Assembly: GCF_000974765.1 (NCBI RefSeq) | Contig: NZ_BBWU01000001.1 | Location: 62,001 to 126,000, forward strand | Direction of reading: 5' to 3' | DNA length: 64,000 nucleotides | Origin: Sphingomonas changbaiensis NBRC 104936 | GTDB taxonomy: Bacteria; Pseudomonadota; Alphaproteobacteria; Sphingomonadales; Sphingomonadaceae | Part shown: piece after piece, positions 41,728 to 50,755 of the stretch | How positions within the stretch are numbered: the first letter of the stretch is position 1 | Layout of the letters: each line of letters opens with the position of its first letter | The notes under the pieces: model-generated | The model's database searches: none | What the model saw: the letters and a program-made list of their open reading frames with translations, nothing else | What the model was told of the DNA's origin: nothing | Made by a program: the position numbers and the translations under genes

Positions 41728-44235
41728 GTGTCGGACGCTTTCCGCATCGCAATCGTGGGATCGGGACCTGCGGGCCTCAGTGCGGCCGGCCGGGCCGCAG
41801 AGCTGGGCCTGAGCCATGTGCTGCTCGAAAAGACGGACCATCTGTCCGACACCATCTACAAATACCAGAAGGGCAAGCACGTCATGGCGACGCCGGTGCA
41901 GCTTGCCCTGCGTTCGCCGCTCGATTTCGATGCTGGCAAGCGCGAGAAGGTGCTCGGCACCTGGGACGAGCAGACCGCCAAGCATGGCGTGAACGTCATG
42001 CATCACGCCGACGTGAAGGCGATCACCGGCGCCAAGGGCGACTTCACGCTGAAGCTGACCGACGGCCGCGAAGTGAAGGCGGAAACGGTGATCCTGGCGA
42101 TTGGTACCCAAGGCAATCCGAACCTGATGCGCTGCCCGATCGAGGACGGCGCGGTGGTCCAATACACGCTCGACGATCCAGCAGAATATAATGACGAGCA
42201 CATCACCGTCGTCGGCGGCGGCGATGCGGGCATCGAAAATGCGCTGGGTCTCGCCGCCGAGGTCGCCCAGGGAAACGTCGTCAGCCTGTGCAACCGGTCG
42301 GCGGAATTCTCGACCGCGAAAGGGCCGAACGTTGCCGCCCTGCTCGGCGCGCGCGACGCCGGGCGGATGCAGGTGCTGACCGAAAGCACGCCGGCAAAGG
42401 TCGAAAAGGGCTGGATCACGTTCGACACGCGCGACGGCGAACTGAAGATCCGCTGCGACCGCGTGATCGCCCGCATGGGCTCGGCGCCGCCCCGCGCGTT
42501 CGTCGAGGCGTGCTGCGCCGAGTTCGAGGAGAAAGAGGACCCGCGCAATCCGGGCAAGATGATGCGCGGCGTGAAGGCGGGCACCGGCGTGCAGTTCACC
42601 AGCAACGATCGGCTTGCCTATCCGGTGCTGTCGCCGACGTTTGAATCGACCGTGCCCGGCATCTTCGTGATCGGTGCGCTCGCGGGATACCCGCTGATCA
42701 AGCATTGCATGAATCAGGGCTATGACGTCGTCGAGTTCATCAACGGCAATACCGCGCTGAAGCCCGCCGACGAGCCGATCCTCGAAAAGAAATTCGCGGG
42801 CCTGCCGAAAGGCCGCGACGTCGCCGAATGGTTGGAGCTGCTGCGCACCAATATCGGCATTCTCCAGGGTCTTTCGCCGCTGCAGATGCGCGAGTTCATG
42901 CTCGATTCCGACGTGCGCATGTATCGGCCGGGCGAAGTGATCTTCGTTCGCGGCGCGCGCGAGGATTCGCTGTTCGCGATCGCCGAAGGGTCGGTGCTGG
43001 TCGAAATCAATCCGCAGGACCCGTCGATCACCGTGCCGATCGGCACCGGCGAAATATTCGGCGAGGTCGGACTGATCTCCGGTCGCACGCGCGGCGCCAC
43101 GATCCGCGCGGCCGAGAAGAGCATCATCGTCGAGATTTCGCGCCTCGCCGCGCTGCGCCTGCAGCGCCAGGTGCCGTCCGCACAGAAGGAAATCACCCGC
43201 ATCTCGATCGAGCGGCAGCTGCTGCAGCTGTTCAAGGCCGGGTTGACCAAGGAGGACGTCGCCGAAGTCGTCGCCGGCGCCGAGGTCAGGACCGTCAAGG
43301 CCGGCGAAGCGGTGATTACCGAGGGCGAGCAAGGCAGCGACGTGTTCGTGATCCGCTCAGGCTCGATGATCGTCGAGAAGACGGTCGGCGGCAAACCCGT
43401 GTTCCTGAGCTATGTCCCGGCCGGCTCGTTCGTCGGCGAGATGGCGCTGATCGACGGCGGCCTGCGCACGGCAACGGTCAAGGCCGCGATCAAGGCCGAC
43501 GTGATCCGCCTACCCGGCGAAGCCTTTGCCCGGCTGATGGCGAGCAAGCCCGCGCTGGAGCAGCGCGTCCGCCAGGACATGGAAGCGCGGCGCATCGTCA
43601 ATTCGTTCGTCGAGGAGCGCAAGCACAGCTTCTCGGGCGCGGTCGACCTGTATTCGCAGACGGCGAAGTTCCTGATCGACGAGGGCATCGGCGAAGCGAC
43701 CGACGTTCTCCTGATCGACGAAAATCTCTGTGTCGGTTGCGACAATTGCGAAAAGGCCTGCGCCGACAGCCATGACGGGCTTAGCCGGCTCGATCGCGAG
43801 GCGGGCAAGACCTACGCCCACCTGCACGTGCCGACCTCGTGCCGGCATTGCGAGCATCCGCACTGCATGGCCGATTGCCCGCCCAACGCGATCCATCGCG
43901 GGCCGGACGGCGAGGTGTTCATCGACGATACCTGCATCGGCTGCGGCAATTGCCAGCGCAATTGCCCCTATGGCGTGATCCGGATGGACAAGGTTCCGCC
44001 CAAGAAGCCGTCGTTGCTCAGCTGGTTGTTCCTCGGCCTCGGACCGGGACCAGGCGAGCCGAGCCACGAATGGTCGGTCGAGAATTCGAAGGGCGAGAAG
44101 CCGAAAAAAGCGATCAAGTGCGACATGTGCTCGGGGATCGAGGGCGGCCCGGCTTGCGTCCGCGCTTGCCCGACCGGCGCCGCGATCCGTGTTTCGCCGG
44201 ACGAATTCCTGACGGTGGCGCGACTGGAGGCGTGA
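41728..44235 (+). CDS. Fusion: FAD/NAD(P) reductase, two cNMP-binding domains, four [4Fe-4S] clusters
   Basis: 835 residues, GTG start with SD GGGGGAAGAG. Residues 1-370 form a YpdA/thioredoxin-reductase-like flavoprotein with FAD site GSGPAG (11-16) and a second Rossmann GGGDAG (163-168), but no CxxC disulfide. Two cyclic-nucleotide-binding domains follow: about 384-500 (GEVGLISGRTRGATIRA) and 501-620 (GEMALIDGGLRTATVKA), both keeping the Glu and Arg ligands of cNMP. The C-terminus (668-815) has CVGCDNCEKAC, CRHCEHPHCMADC, CIGCGNCQRNC and CDMC...CVRAC, a DmsB/HybA-type four-cluster ferredoxin. It is probably an NAD(P)H-dependent electron donor gated by cAMP/cGMP (inference). No membrane segment or signal peptide is apparent, so it is probably cytoplasmic. 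Two bases separate its stop from the cytochrome b-like gene. Confidence 0.87.
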   Translation: MSDAFRIAIVGSGPAGLSAAGRAAELGLSHVLLEKTDHLSDTIYKYQKGKHVMATPVQLALRSPLDFDAGKREKVLGTWDEQTAKHGVNVMHHADVKAITGAKGDFTLKLTDGREVKAETVILAIGTQGNPNLMRCPIEDGAVVQYTLDDPAEYNDEHITVVGGGDAGIENALGLAAEVAQGNVVSLCNRSAEFSTAKGPNVAALLGARDAGRMQVLTESTPAKVEKGWITFDTRDGELKIRCDRVIARMGSAPPRAFVEACCAEFEEKEDPRNPGKMMRGVKAGTGVQFTSNDRLAYPVLSPTFESTVPGIFVIGALAGYPLIKHCMNQGYDVVEFINGNTALKPADEPILEKKFAGLPKGRDVAEWLELLRTNIGILQGLSPLQMREFMLDSDVRMYRPGEVIFVRGAREDSLFAIAEGSVLVEINPQDPSITVPIGTGEIFGEVGLISGRTRGATIRAAEKSIIVEISRLAALRLQRQVPSAQKEITRISIERQLLQLFKAGLTKEDVAEVVAGAEVRTVKAGEAVITEGEQGSDVFVIRSGSMIVEKTVGGKPVFLSYVPAGSFVGEMALIDGGLRTATVKAAIKADVIRLPGEAFARLMASKPALEQRVRQDMEARRIVNSFVEERKHSFSGAVDLYSQTAKFLIDEGIGEATDVLLIDENLCVGCDNCEKACADSHDGLSRLDREAGKTYAHLHVPTSCRHCEHPHCMADCPPNAIHRGPDGEVFIDDTCIGCGNCQRNCPYGVIRMDKVPPKKPSLLSWLFLGLGPGPGEPSHEWSVENSKGEKPKKAIKCDMCSGIEGGPACVRACPTGAAIRVSPDEFLTVARLEA

Positions 44236-44236
44236 C

Positions 44237-45118
44237 ATGCTGATGGTCAAGAACCCGCCCAGTGCGAGCCGGCGCGAGCGGACGAGCTCGCATGACGGAT
44301 TCCTGCGCTATCGGAATTTCCGCTGGGCGAAGATCGCCGCCGTGATCTGCGGAATCTCAATTGCTGCTTATCTGATGATCGACGTGCAGCCGCACCCCAA
44401 TGGCGGCAGCGCCGAAGGCTATGTGCTCGGCACGATCGGGGCGCTGCTGATCCTCTGGCTGACCCTGCTGGGCGTGCGCAAGCGGGCGATGACGCGCGGG
44501 CGCTGGTCGTTGAAGGCCTGGACGTCGGCGCACGTCTATCTCGGCCTGTCGCTGATCGTGATCGCGACGCTCCACACCGGCTTCCAGTTCGGCTGGAACG
44601 TGCACACGCTGGCCTATGCGCTGATGATGCTCGTCATCCTGTCGGGCATCTGGGGCATCAGCATGTACGGCGCGCTGCCGAAGGCGCTCAGCGACAATCG
44701 CGAAATGATGACCGAGACGCAGATGCTGGAAGCGCTGCGCTCGATCGACCGGCAGCTGCACGAGGCCGCCCAGCCGCTCGATCAGGAGAATGCGGACCTG
44801 GTCCAGTCCTCGTTGGAGCAGGACCCGTTCGGCGGCGGTCTCTGGGCGCGACTGACCGGCCGCTATTCCAATTGTTCGACCCGCGCTGCCCAGGCCGAGC
44901 TTCGCCGCGGCGCCGCGTTCCGTCCGAAGCTTGCCGACGATCCGCTGGATCGGATCGACAGCCTGCTGGAGCGCAAGGGCTCGATCCTGCTGCGGGTCCG
45001 TCGCCATCTGCGGCTGAAGGCGCTGCTGGAAATCTGGTTGTACGTGCACGTGCCGATCACCTTCGCGCTGATCGCGGCGCTGTCGGCGCACATCGTCTCG
45101 GTCTTCTTCTACTGGTGA
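44237..45118 (+). CDS. Five-helix cytochrome b-like membrane protein of the redox cluster
   Basis: 293 residues. Hydrophobic segments at about 33-50, 62-82, 95-115, 122-142 and 265-292 would span the membrane. Histidines in or near these helices (SAHVYLGLSL, ATLHTGFQFGWNVH, YVHVPITF, SAHIVSVFF) are candidate heme b ligands. A cytoplasmic loop of about 110 residues lies between helices 4 and 5. I do not recognise a named family; the position between an Fe-S donor and a periplasmic cytochrome suggests it relays electrons across the membrane to or from quinone. Spaced by one base from the upstream stop and 19 from the next gene. Confidence 0.75.
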   Translation: MLMVKNPPSASRRERTSSHDGFLRYRNFRWAKIAAVICGISIAAYLMIDVQPHPNGGSAEGYVLGTIGALLILWLTLLGVRKRAMTRGRWSLKAWTSAHVYLGLSLIVIATLHTGFQFGWNVHTLAYALMMLVILSGIWGISMYGALPKALSDNREMMTETQMLEALRSIDRQLHEAAQPLDQENADLVQSSLEQDPFGGGLWARLTGRYSNCSTRAAQAELRRGAAFRPKLADDPLDRIDSLLERKGSILLRVRRHLRLKALLEIWLYVHVPITFALIAALSAHIVSVFFYW

Positions 45119-45137
45119 TCGGGCGGACGGGGGCAAA

Positions 45138-47132
45138 ATGGGCTTCAAGATCATCACGATCGCGCGGACGTCCGAAGGCCGTGAAATTCCGCGCGAAAAG
45201 CTGGTGCCGGGCGACCAGATCAGCGTCGGGCGCCTGAGCGAGAACGACGTCCATCTCGCCGATCTTGCGGTCGAGCCGCGCCATGCCGTGATCAAGGAAA
45301 CCTCGCCGGGCCGGGTCACCGTCGACTCCATTTCCGGGCTCGGCTTCGGCTTCGACGGCCGCACCGTGATGCATGCGGAGATCGAGCCTGCCTCGACCGG
45401 CGCGGAGCTCCGCTTCGGCAATCACCGGCTGAAGCTCGGCAGCGACGACGGCACGATCGCGATCACCGTGGAGCGTGTCGAGGCGCTGTCCGATTCCGCT
45501 GAGGAAAAGGATCAGCAGACCGTCTTCACGATCCGCGGCCTGCTGCCGGGAAAGCGGGTCAGCGCCTACACGTTCGTCGCGCTGATCCTGGCCGCGTTCC
45601 TGGCCTGGCCGATCTACACCTATGCCAGTGCCCATGGCGAGAAGATCCGGCCGGCCGGTTTCCACGGCGACAAGACATGGGAAACCGGGGCGCTCAGCAA
45701 GGCGCATGCGGACCTTGAGAATGACTGCCAGGCCTGCCATGTCGACGCCTTCGTCGCCGTCCGCGACGATGCCTGCGAGGCCTGCCACACTGACGCGCAC
45801 GGCCGCGCCGCGACCGGCTTGCAGCGTGTGGCGATGACCGGGCCCGGCCGGCCGGGGCCTGCCGCCTACGACCATGCGCCGGAAAAGCTGCTGGCCGTGG
45901 CGCGGGGAGGGCCGGACAATCTGGGCGGTCGTATCAAGGCGTTTTTCAAGCACAGCTTCAACAAGCCCGAAGGGCGCTGCGTCGATTGCCATACAGAGCA
46001 TGAAGGCGCGGGCCCGATGCCGGCGACGCAGCAGGCCTTTTGCGCCGATTGCCACAACGGGCTGCAAGGCCGCCTCCAATCGGCAGGGTTCAAGAGCGCG
46101 ATCGGCAGCGCGACCGATTTCGGCCTGCAGCATCCGCCGTTCAAGCCGCTGATCCTGGCCGGCTATGACACCGCCCATCCGGTGCCGTTCGCCAAGCGCG
46201 ACGCGCGATCGGGCGGCAATCCGCTGCTCGGCTGGCAGATGCAACGTGCGGTGATGAGCGGCCCGATCAAGATGCCGGACGGGCTGAAATTCACCCACGC
46301 CCAGCATCTGTCGACATCGAACGGGATCGCGGAAATGTGGCGCAACGTGTCGCCCGGCCAGGGGCCCGGGATGGACTGCGAGGACTGCCACAAGACCGAT
46401 CCGAGCGGCACGCGCTACCAACCGGTCCGGATGGAGACTGCGTGCCAGAGCTGCCACAGTCTCGGCCTGCAGACGATCGGCGGCACGGTCCGCCAGTTGC
46501 CGCACGGCCAGCCGGCGCAGGTGATCGCCGATATCCGTGCTTTCTACGGATCGGGCGGCAGCTTCCGGCCGACCGGCCTGCCGATCGCGCGCTACACCCG
46601 TGCGCGGCCGGGCGAGGTCAATGCCGAGCGGCGTTCGGCGGACCTGGCGCGCGCGGCGGCGCTGCTGCCGGGCAAGGGCGATGCGCTGATCCGCGCAACC
46701 TTTGCTCCGGGCGGCGTCTGCGGCGAATGCCACACGGTCGGCATGGGCGGGCCGGACGGCGTGCGAATCGCGCCGGTCGCGCAGCCGACTCGCTATTTGC
46801 GGAATGGCTGGTTCGATCACCGCGCCCACATCAATCTTGATGTGCGCGGCGCGGACGGATCGCGCCGCTGGGGCTGCCGCGATTGCCATGCTGCCGAAAA
46901 GTCGAACACGGCCAGTGATTTGCTTCTGCCGACACTGACCACCTGCCAGGCCTGCCACACCGGCCAGAACGGCGCGCACACGGCGCAGCTTGTGCGTTCC
47001 GGCACAGCTTCGTCATGCGCGATGTGCCACGATTACCACGCCGACGAGGGAGCGCCCTGGGTGCTCAAGCGTAAGGGCAGGAAGACGGAGCCGGCGAACC
47101 AGGTGGCGATGCTGCAGGTCCGCTGGCGCTGA
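45138..47132 (+). CDS. FHA domain - TM - decaheme cytochrome c fusion
   Basis: 664 residues. An N-terminal FHA domain (about 20-100: ISVGRLSENDVHLADLAVEP then RHAVI) is followed by one transmembrane helix (about 140-158, AYTFVALILAAFLAWPIY). The rest (about 190-660) carries ten CxxCH heme motifs: CQACH, CEACH, CVDCH, CADCH, CEDCH, CQSCH, CGECH, CRDCH, CQACH and CAMCH, from residue 197 to 631. Topology would put FHA in the cytoplasm and hemes in the periplasm. FHA domains bind phosphothreonine peptides, so phosphorylation could control docking of the electron donor. The combination is unusual. It ends the three-gene redox unit, with the phosphodiesterase 91 bases on. Confidence 0.87.
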   Translation: MGFKIITIARTSEGREIPREKLVPGDQISVGRLSENDVHLADLAVEPRHAVIKETSPGRVTVDSISGLGFGFDGRTVMHAEIEPASTGAELRFGNHRLKLGSDDGTIAITVERVEALSDSAEEKDQQTVFTIRGLLPGKRVSAYTFVALILAAFLAWPIYTYASAHGEKIRPAGFHGDKTWETGALSKAHADLENDCQACHVDAFVAVRDDACEACHTDAHGRAATGLQRVAMTGPGRPGPAAYDHAPEKLLAVARGGPDNLGGRIKAFFKHSFNKPEGRCVDCHTEHEGAGPMPATQQAFCADCHNGLQGRLQSAGFKSAIGSATDFGLQHPPFKPLILAGYDTAHPVPFAKRDARSGGNPLLGWQMQRAVMSGPIKMPDGLKFTHAQHLSTSNGIAEMWRNVSPGQGPGMDCEDCHKTDPSGTRYQPVRMETACQSCHSLGLQTIGGTVRQLPHGQPAQVIADIRAFYGSGGSFRPTGLPIARYTRARPGEVNAERRSADLARAAALLPGKGDALIRATFAPGGVCGECHTVGMGGPDGVRIAPVAQPTRYLRNGWFDHRAHINLDVRGADGSRRWGCRDCHAAEKSNTASDLLLPTLTTCQACHTGQNGAHTAQLVRSGTASSCAMCHDYHADEGAPWVLKRKGRKTEPANQVAMLQVRWR

Positions 47133-47223
47133 GGGGAACGCTTAACCACTCGTTGGCCCGGATTGCGTATAGGGGCGCGACCAGGCTGAAGGGGGAGTGG
47201 CTTGGGCATGCTAGGCGGGTGAC

Positions 47224-48114
47224 ATGCTGATCGCGCAGATCACGGACATTCATTTGGGGTTCGATCCAGACAATCCGGCCGAGTTCAATCGGAAGCGGCT
47301 GGATCAGGTACTGCGACTATTGACCGGCATGAACCCCATGCCGGACCTGCTGCTTGCGACCGGCGACCTGGTCGATCGCGGCGATGGCGAAAGCTATCGC
47401 CGCTTGAGGAATGCGCTTAGCATCTGCCCCTTTCCGGTCTGGCCTTGCGTCGGCAATCACGATCAGCGCGAAACCTTTGCCGAGCATTTCCCCGAAATCC
47501 CGATGCCGGACGGGTTCGTGCAATATGAGGTCGACGCCGGCAAGCTCCGCTTCCTGGTGATCGACACGCTGGAGGAGGGGCGGCACGGCGGCGCCTTCTG
47601 CGAAGCGCGGGCGCGCTGGCTTCGCGAGCGGCTGGCGGAACAACCGGACCGGGACACGGTGATCGTGATGCATCACCCGCCCGTCGACGTCGGCATCGAA
47701 TGGATGACGACCGATCCCGAAGAGCCCTGGGTGACGCTGTTCGCCGACACGATCGCCGGGCACGCCCAGGTCAAGGGCATCATCTGCGGCCATCTGCATC
47801 GCCCGATCAGCGCCGCCTGGCGCGGCACCACGGTGTCGATCTGCCCGTCGACCGCGCCGCAGGTTGCGCTGGACCTTGCCCCGATCGATCCCGACCAGCC
47901 CGACAACCGCCCGATGATCATCGCCGATCCCCCGGCCTTCGCGCTTCACAAATGGAACGGGCGCGAGCTTGTCAGCCATTTCGACACCGCCGACGAACAC
48001 ACGATGCTCGCTAAGTTCGACGCCAAGATGCAGCCGCTGGTGCGCGCGCTGATGGCGGAGCGGCCGGGCCGGCAGGCGGCCGAAGAGGAAACGCCGATCC
48101 GCCAGGCCTGCTGA
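47224..48114 (+). CDS. Class III cyclic-nucleotide phosphodiesterase (CpdA/Icc-like)
   Basis: 296 residues. Calcineurin-like metallophosphoesterase motifs in order: QITDIHLGFD (DxH), LLATGDLVDRGDGE (GD), PCVGNHDQRETF (GNHD), VIVMHHPPVD and GIICGHLHRPISAAW (GHLH). The set and spacing match CpdA/Icc enzymes that hydrolyse cAMP. It lies 91 bases after the FHA-cytochrome gene in the same direction. Its neighbour's two cNMP-binding domains make cyclic nucleotide turnover the likely role here. A metallophosphoesterase of other specificity cannot be excluded from sequence. Confidence 0.85.
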   Translation: MLIAQITDIHLGFDPDNPAEFNRKRLDQVLRLLTGMNPMPDLLLATGDLVDRGDGESYRRLRNALSICPFPVWPCVGNHDQRETFAEHFPEIPMPDGFVQYEVDAGKLRFLVIDTLEEGRHGGAFCEARARWLRERLAEQPDRDTVIVMHHPPVDVGIEWMTTDPEEPWVTLFADTIAGHAQVKGIICGHLHRPISAAWRGTTVSICPSTAPQVALDLAPIDPDQPDNRPMIIADPPAFALHKWNGRELVSHFDTADEHTMLAKFDAKMQPLVRALMAERPGRQAAEEETPIRQAC

Positions 48115-48117
48115 TCG

Positions 48118-49104
48118 CTAGCCCTGATCGTGCGCCGCAAGCCACGGACGCAGGATCGCCAGATAGGCTTCCGGATTGTCGTTCATCGCCGTGTGCCCGG
48201 CATCCGGCACCTCGCGGAATGCTGCGCCCGCCTCCTCGGCGAAGGCGGCGATCGTCGACGGGATGGCCTCGTCATGCTCGCCCGCGACGAAAAGCGTGCG
48301 CTTGCCGTCCAGGTGCTTCAGCAGCGCGCGGCCGTCATAATCCTTCAGCGTGCCGGAGGCGGTGAATTCCGCGCGGCCCCACATATGATTGTAGATATCG
48401 GGGCTGAAGCTCCGCGGCAGCGCGTCCTTATAGGCCTGGACGGCAGCCGGCGGATCGAAACGGCGGACGTGGCGCGCGTAAAAGGCGTCGGTTGCCGCCT
48501 CGCATTCCGCCTGCGACGCCGCGCCGGGCGTGTCGCAGAGATAGAGCAGGCGCCGCGTTTCGGGCGGCATCGCGTCCTTCAGCCGGTTGGCGTCGCGAAT
48601 CCAGATATCGGTCGAGACAAGCGGCGACTGGATGATGACGCTGGCAAGCTCGGCCGGGCGCCGCGCCGCATATTCGAGCGCGAGCGTGCCGCCCCAGCTG
48701 GCGCCCAGCATGTGCCAGCGCGTGATGCCCAGCGCGTGCGCGATCGTCGGCAGCTCGCTCACGAACCGCGCCACCGTCCAATTGGCCGGATCGCCGGGGT
48801 GATCGGACCGGCCGCTGTCCAGCTGATCGTAGAGGATCACGGCGCGTTCGTCGGCGAGCGCGGTCGCATTCAGCCAATACCAATGCGAGCTGCCGGGGCC
48901 GCCGTGCGCGAAGACGATCGGCGGTCGCGGCCCCGTCAGGTCGCCGTTGATGCGGACATAGACCCGGCCGCCTTCGACCGGGATCATCTCCTCGCGATCG
49001 GGCGCGATGCGGGCGCCTGGCGCCAGGGGCGCGATGGCGGCGTCGGCGGGAAAGCTCAACATCGCGGCGCTCGCGGCGAGGAAGGTTCTGCGGTCGAGAT
49101 GCAT
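48118..49104 (-). CDS. Exported alpha/beta hydrolase, proline iminopeptidase-like (S33)
   Basis: 328 residues. The N-terminus has a twin-arginine-like signal (LDRRTFLAASAAML). The hydrolase fold shows the oxyanion region FAHGGPGSSHWYWL, nucleophile Ser in LGASWGGTLALEYA, acid Asp in VAGEHDEAIPST-type segment and catalytic His in PDAGHTAMND. HGGPG is characteristic of prolyl aminopeptidases and related epoxide hydrolases. It probably acts in the periplasm on peptides. Convergent with the phosphodiesterase gene, 3 bases between stops. Confidence 0.88.
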   Translation of the reverse strand: MHLDRRTFLAASAAMLSFPADAAIAPLAPGARIAPDREEMIPVEGGRVYVRINGDLTGPRPPIVFAHGGPGSSHWYWLNATALADERAVILYDQLDSGRSDHPGDPANWTVARFVSELPTIAHALGITRWHMLGASWGGTLALEYAARRPAELASVIIQSPLVSTDIWIRDANRLKDAMPPETRRLLYLCDTPGAASQAECEAATDAFYARHVRRFDPPAAVQAYKDALPRSFSPDIYNHMWGRAEFTASGTLKDYDGRALLKHLDGKRTLFVAGEHDEAIPSTIAAFAEEAGAAFREVPDAGHTAMNDNPEAYLAILRPWLAAHDQG

Positions 49105-49157
49105 CGCATTCTGCTCCCTCTGGTGCGATTATGGCGGCGCGTGAAGAGGAGGGATGG

Positions 49158-49481
49158 ATGGCACGCCTGTCGTACGTCATCAAATTCGTCGCCGACATGG
49201 ATCGGGCAGTCGCGTTCTACAGCGAGACCTTCGGTTTCGCGGTCAAGATGACGTCGCCGTTCTGGAGCGAGGTCGACACCGGCGAGACGGTGCTGGCGCT
49301 GCACCCCGCGAGCGCGGAGAATCCGGCCGGATCGTGCCAGCTCGGCTTCAATCTGGACGACCTGCGCGGGTTTTACGAGGCGGGCAAGGTGACGTTCACC
49401 GCTCCGCCGAAGGAGCAGCACGGGACATTGCTGGCGCGCATGCTCGATTGCGAAGGGGCGCAGGTCAGCCTGAGCGGCTAG
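49158..49481 (+). CDS. VOC (glyoxalase/bleomycin resistance) family protein
   Basis: 107 residues from the ATG giving MARLSYVIKFVADMDRAVAF, preceded by the strong SD AGAGGAGGG. The beta-alpha-beta VOC pattern (FVADMDRAVAFYSETFGF, TVLALHPAS, CQLGFNLDDL, LARMLDCEGAQVSLSG) is complete for one half-fold; metal ligands cannot be assigned with confidence. Substrate unknown. Its TAG stop shares the bases CTAG with the stop of the convergent PilZ gene. Confidence 0.85.
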   Translation: MARLSYVIKFVADMDRAVAFYSETFGFAVKMTSPFWSEVDTGETVLALHPASAENPAGSCQLGFNLDDLRGFYEAGKVTFTAPPKEQHGTLLARMLDCEGAQVSLSG

Positions 49482-49771
49482 GAATCGAACTCGACGCCCG
49501 CACGGCCGCTGGCGAGCCAGGCGACGCGGCCGTGACGGCGGAGCTTGCCGCAGACCAGGTGGACGCGCTCGCCCAGCTTGGCGGAGCCGGGAAGGTCGAT
49601 GCAGGCGCCCCCGGCCGACCAGTTATACAGGCGCACGATGTGGTTGCGGCCGCGGATCGTCAGGCCGGCGAACACGTCGTCGGCTTCGTTGCGCGGAAAC
49701 CGGCGCAGATCGGCCCAGCGATGGGACCGGGCCCACAGCCCCAGGGTTTCGAGAGAGCTCAACCGCTTCAT
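49478..49771 (-). CDS. PilZ domain protein
   Basis: 97 residues from the ATG giving MKRLSSLETLGLWARSHRWA. RRFPRNEADDVFAGLTIRGR is a degenerate RxxxR-type opening and YNWSAGGACIDLPG corresponds to the (D/N)xSxxG motif of PilZ domains; both are needed for cyclic-di-GMP binding. The first Arg motif (RRFPR) is plausible but displaced. It may be a c-di-GMP effector or a degenerate PilZ. It is a single gene convergent with the VOC gene. Confidence 0.75.
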   Translation of the reverse strand: MKRLSSLETLGLWARSHRWADLRRFPRNEADDVFAGLTIRGRNHIVRLYNWSAGGACIDLPGSAKLGERVHLVCGKLRRHGRVAWLASGRAGVEFDS

Positions 49772-49852
49772 CGCCAAGCCCTTCTGCCGCAAAGCTCTTT
49801 CCAAATCCTTGCCGCTTGCCTGGGGCTGGCCGCATGGCCATAGCGCCTGCCG

Positions 49853-50755
49853 ATGGCCGACCTCGCGATCCTCTACGAACACCCCCTCTGGTTCCGGCCG
49901 CTGTTCGCGGCGCTCGACGCGCGCGGCGTCGATTATGTCGCGATTCAGGCCGACGATCACCGCTTCGTGCCGGGCGCGAGCCCGCCGCCTGCGCCGCTGA
50001 TCCTGAACCGGCTGGCCCAGTCGAGCTTCCTGCGTTCGGCCGAGCATCCGCTGTTCTATGCCGCTGCGCTGTTCGACGAGTGGGAGCGGCAGGGCGCGGC
50101 GATCATCAATGGCGGACGGGCGTTCGCGATCGATTCATCCAAGGCGCGGCAGCTGTCGCTGATCGCCTCGCTTGGCCTCGATATTCCCGCGACTCGCGTC
50201 GTGCACCGCGCGGCCGACGTCGTTGCTGCCGCCGACGGGCTGCGCTTCCCGATCGTGGTCAAGGCGAACATCGGCGGCTCGGGCGCGGGCATCGTGCGTT
50301 ACGACAACCTGTCGGAGCTGAAGGTCGTCGCGGCCGAGAACGGCTTTCCGGCCAGCATCGACTCGGTGCTGCTGGTCCAGGAATATGTGCCGACACGCGG
50401 CGGCCGGATCACCCGGCTGGAGACGCTCGACCGCAAATTCCTGTACGCGATCGACGTGGAGGGCGGCGGCGCGTTCGACCTGTGCCCGGCCGATGCCTGC
50501 GTTGCCGACAGCAACATCAAGCTGACCCGCGCCGATCCCGATCCGCAGCTGATCGCCGCTGCCGAGCGCATCGCGGAAGCGATGGCGCTGGACGTGGGCG
50601 GGATCGAGGTGATGATCGACGACCGCGACGGCGCGCCCCGCTTCTACGACATCAACGCGCTGTCCAACTTCGTGGCCGACCCGTTGACGGTGCTCGGCTG
50701 GGACCCGCATGAAAACCTGGTCGACTATCTCCAGCAAAGGATCGCGCGCGCATGA
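49853..50755 (+). CDS. RimK/glutathione synthase-like ATP-grasp ligase
   Basis: 300 residues. The ATP-grasp lobe shows LRFPIVVKANIGGSGAGIVR, LLVQEYVPTRGGRITRLETL, and the Mg2+ site VGGIEVMIDDRDGAPRFYDI followed by NALSNF. Such proteins ligate an amino or carboxyl group using ATP (RimK, glutathione or peptide ligases). The N-terminal domain starts MADLAILYEHPLWFRPLFAA. Its stop overlaps the following flavin-dependent oxidoreductase as ATGA, so the two work together. I cannot name the substrate; not linked to the Anbu ATP-grasp gene. Confidence 0.85.
   Translation: MADLAILYEHPLWFRPLFAALDARGVDYVAIQADDHRFVPGASPPPAPLILNRLAQSSFLRSAEHPLFYAAALFDEWERQGAAIINGGRAFAIDSSKARQLSLIASLGLDIPATRVVHRAADVVAAADGLRFPIVVKANIGGSGAGIVRYDNLSELKVVAAENGFPASIDSVLLVQEYVPTRGGRITRLETLDRKFLYAIDVEGGGAFDLCPADACVADSNIKLTRADPDPQLIAAAERIAEAMALDVGGIEVMIDDRDGAPRFYDINALSNFVADPLTVLGWDPHENLVDYLQQRIARA

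Noticed and set aside
44237-45118. Assignment of the five-helix protein to the NrfD/PsrC family
   Set aside because: It has candidate heme-ligating histidines and a large loop after helix 4, with no PsrC-like sequence blocks; left as cytochrome b-like.
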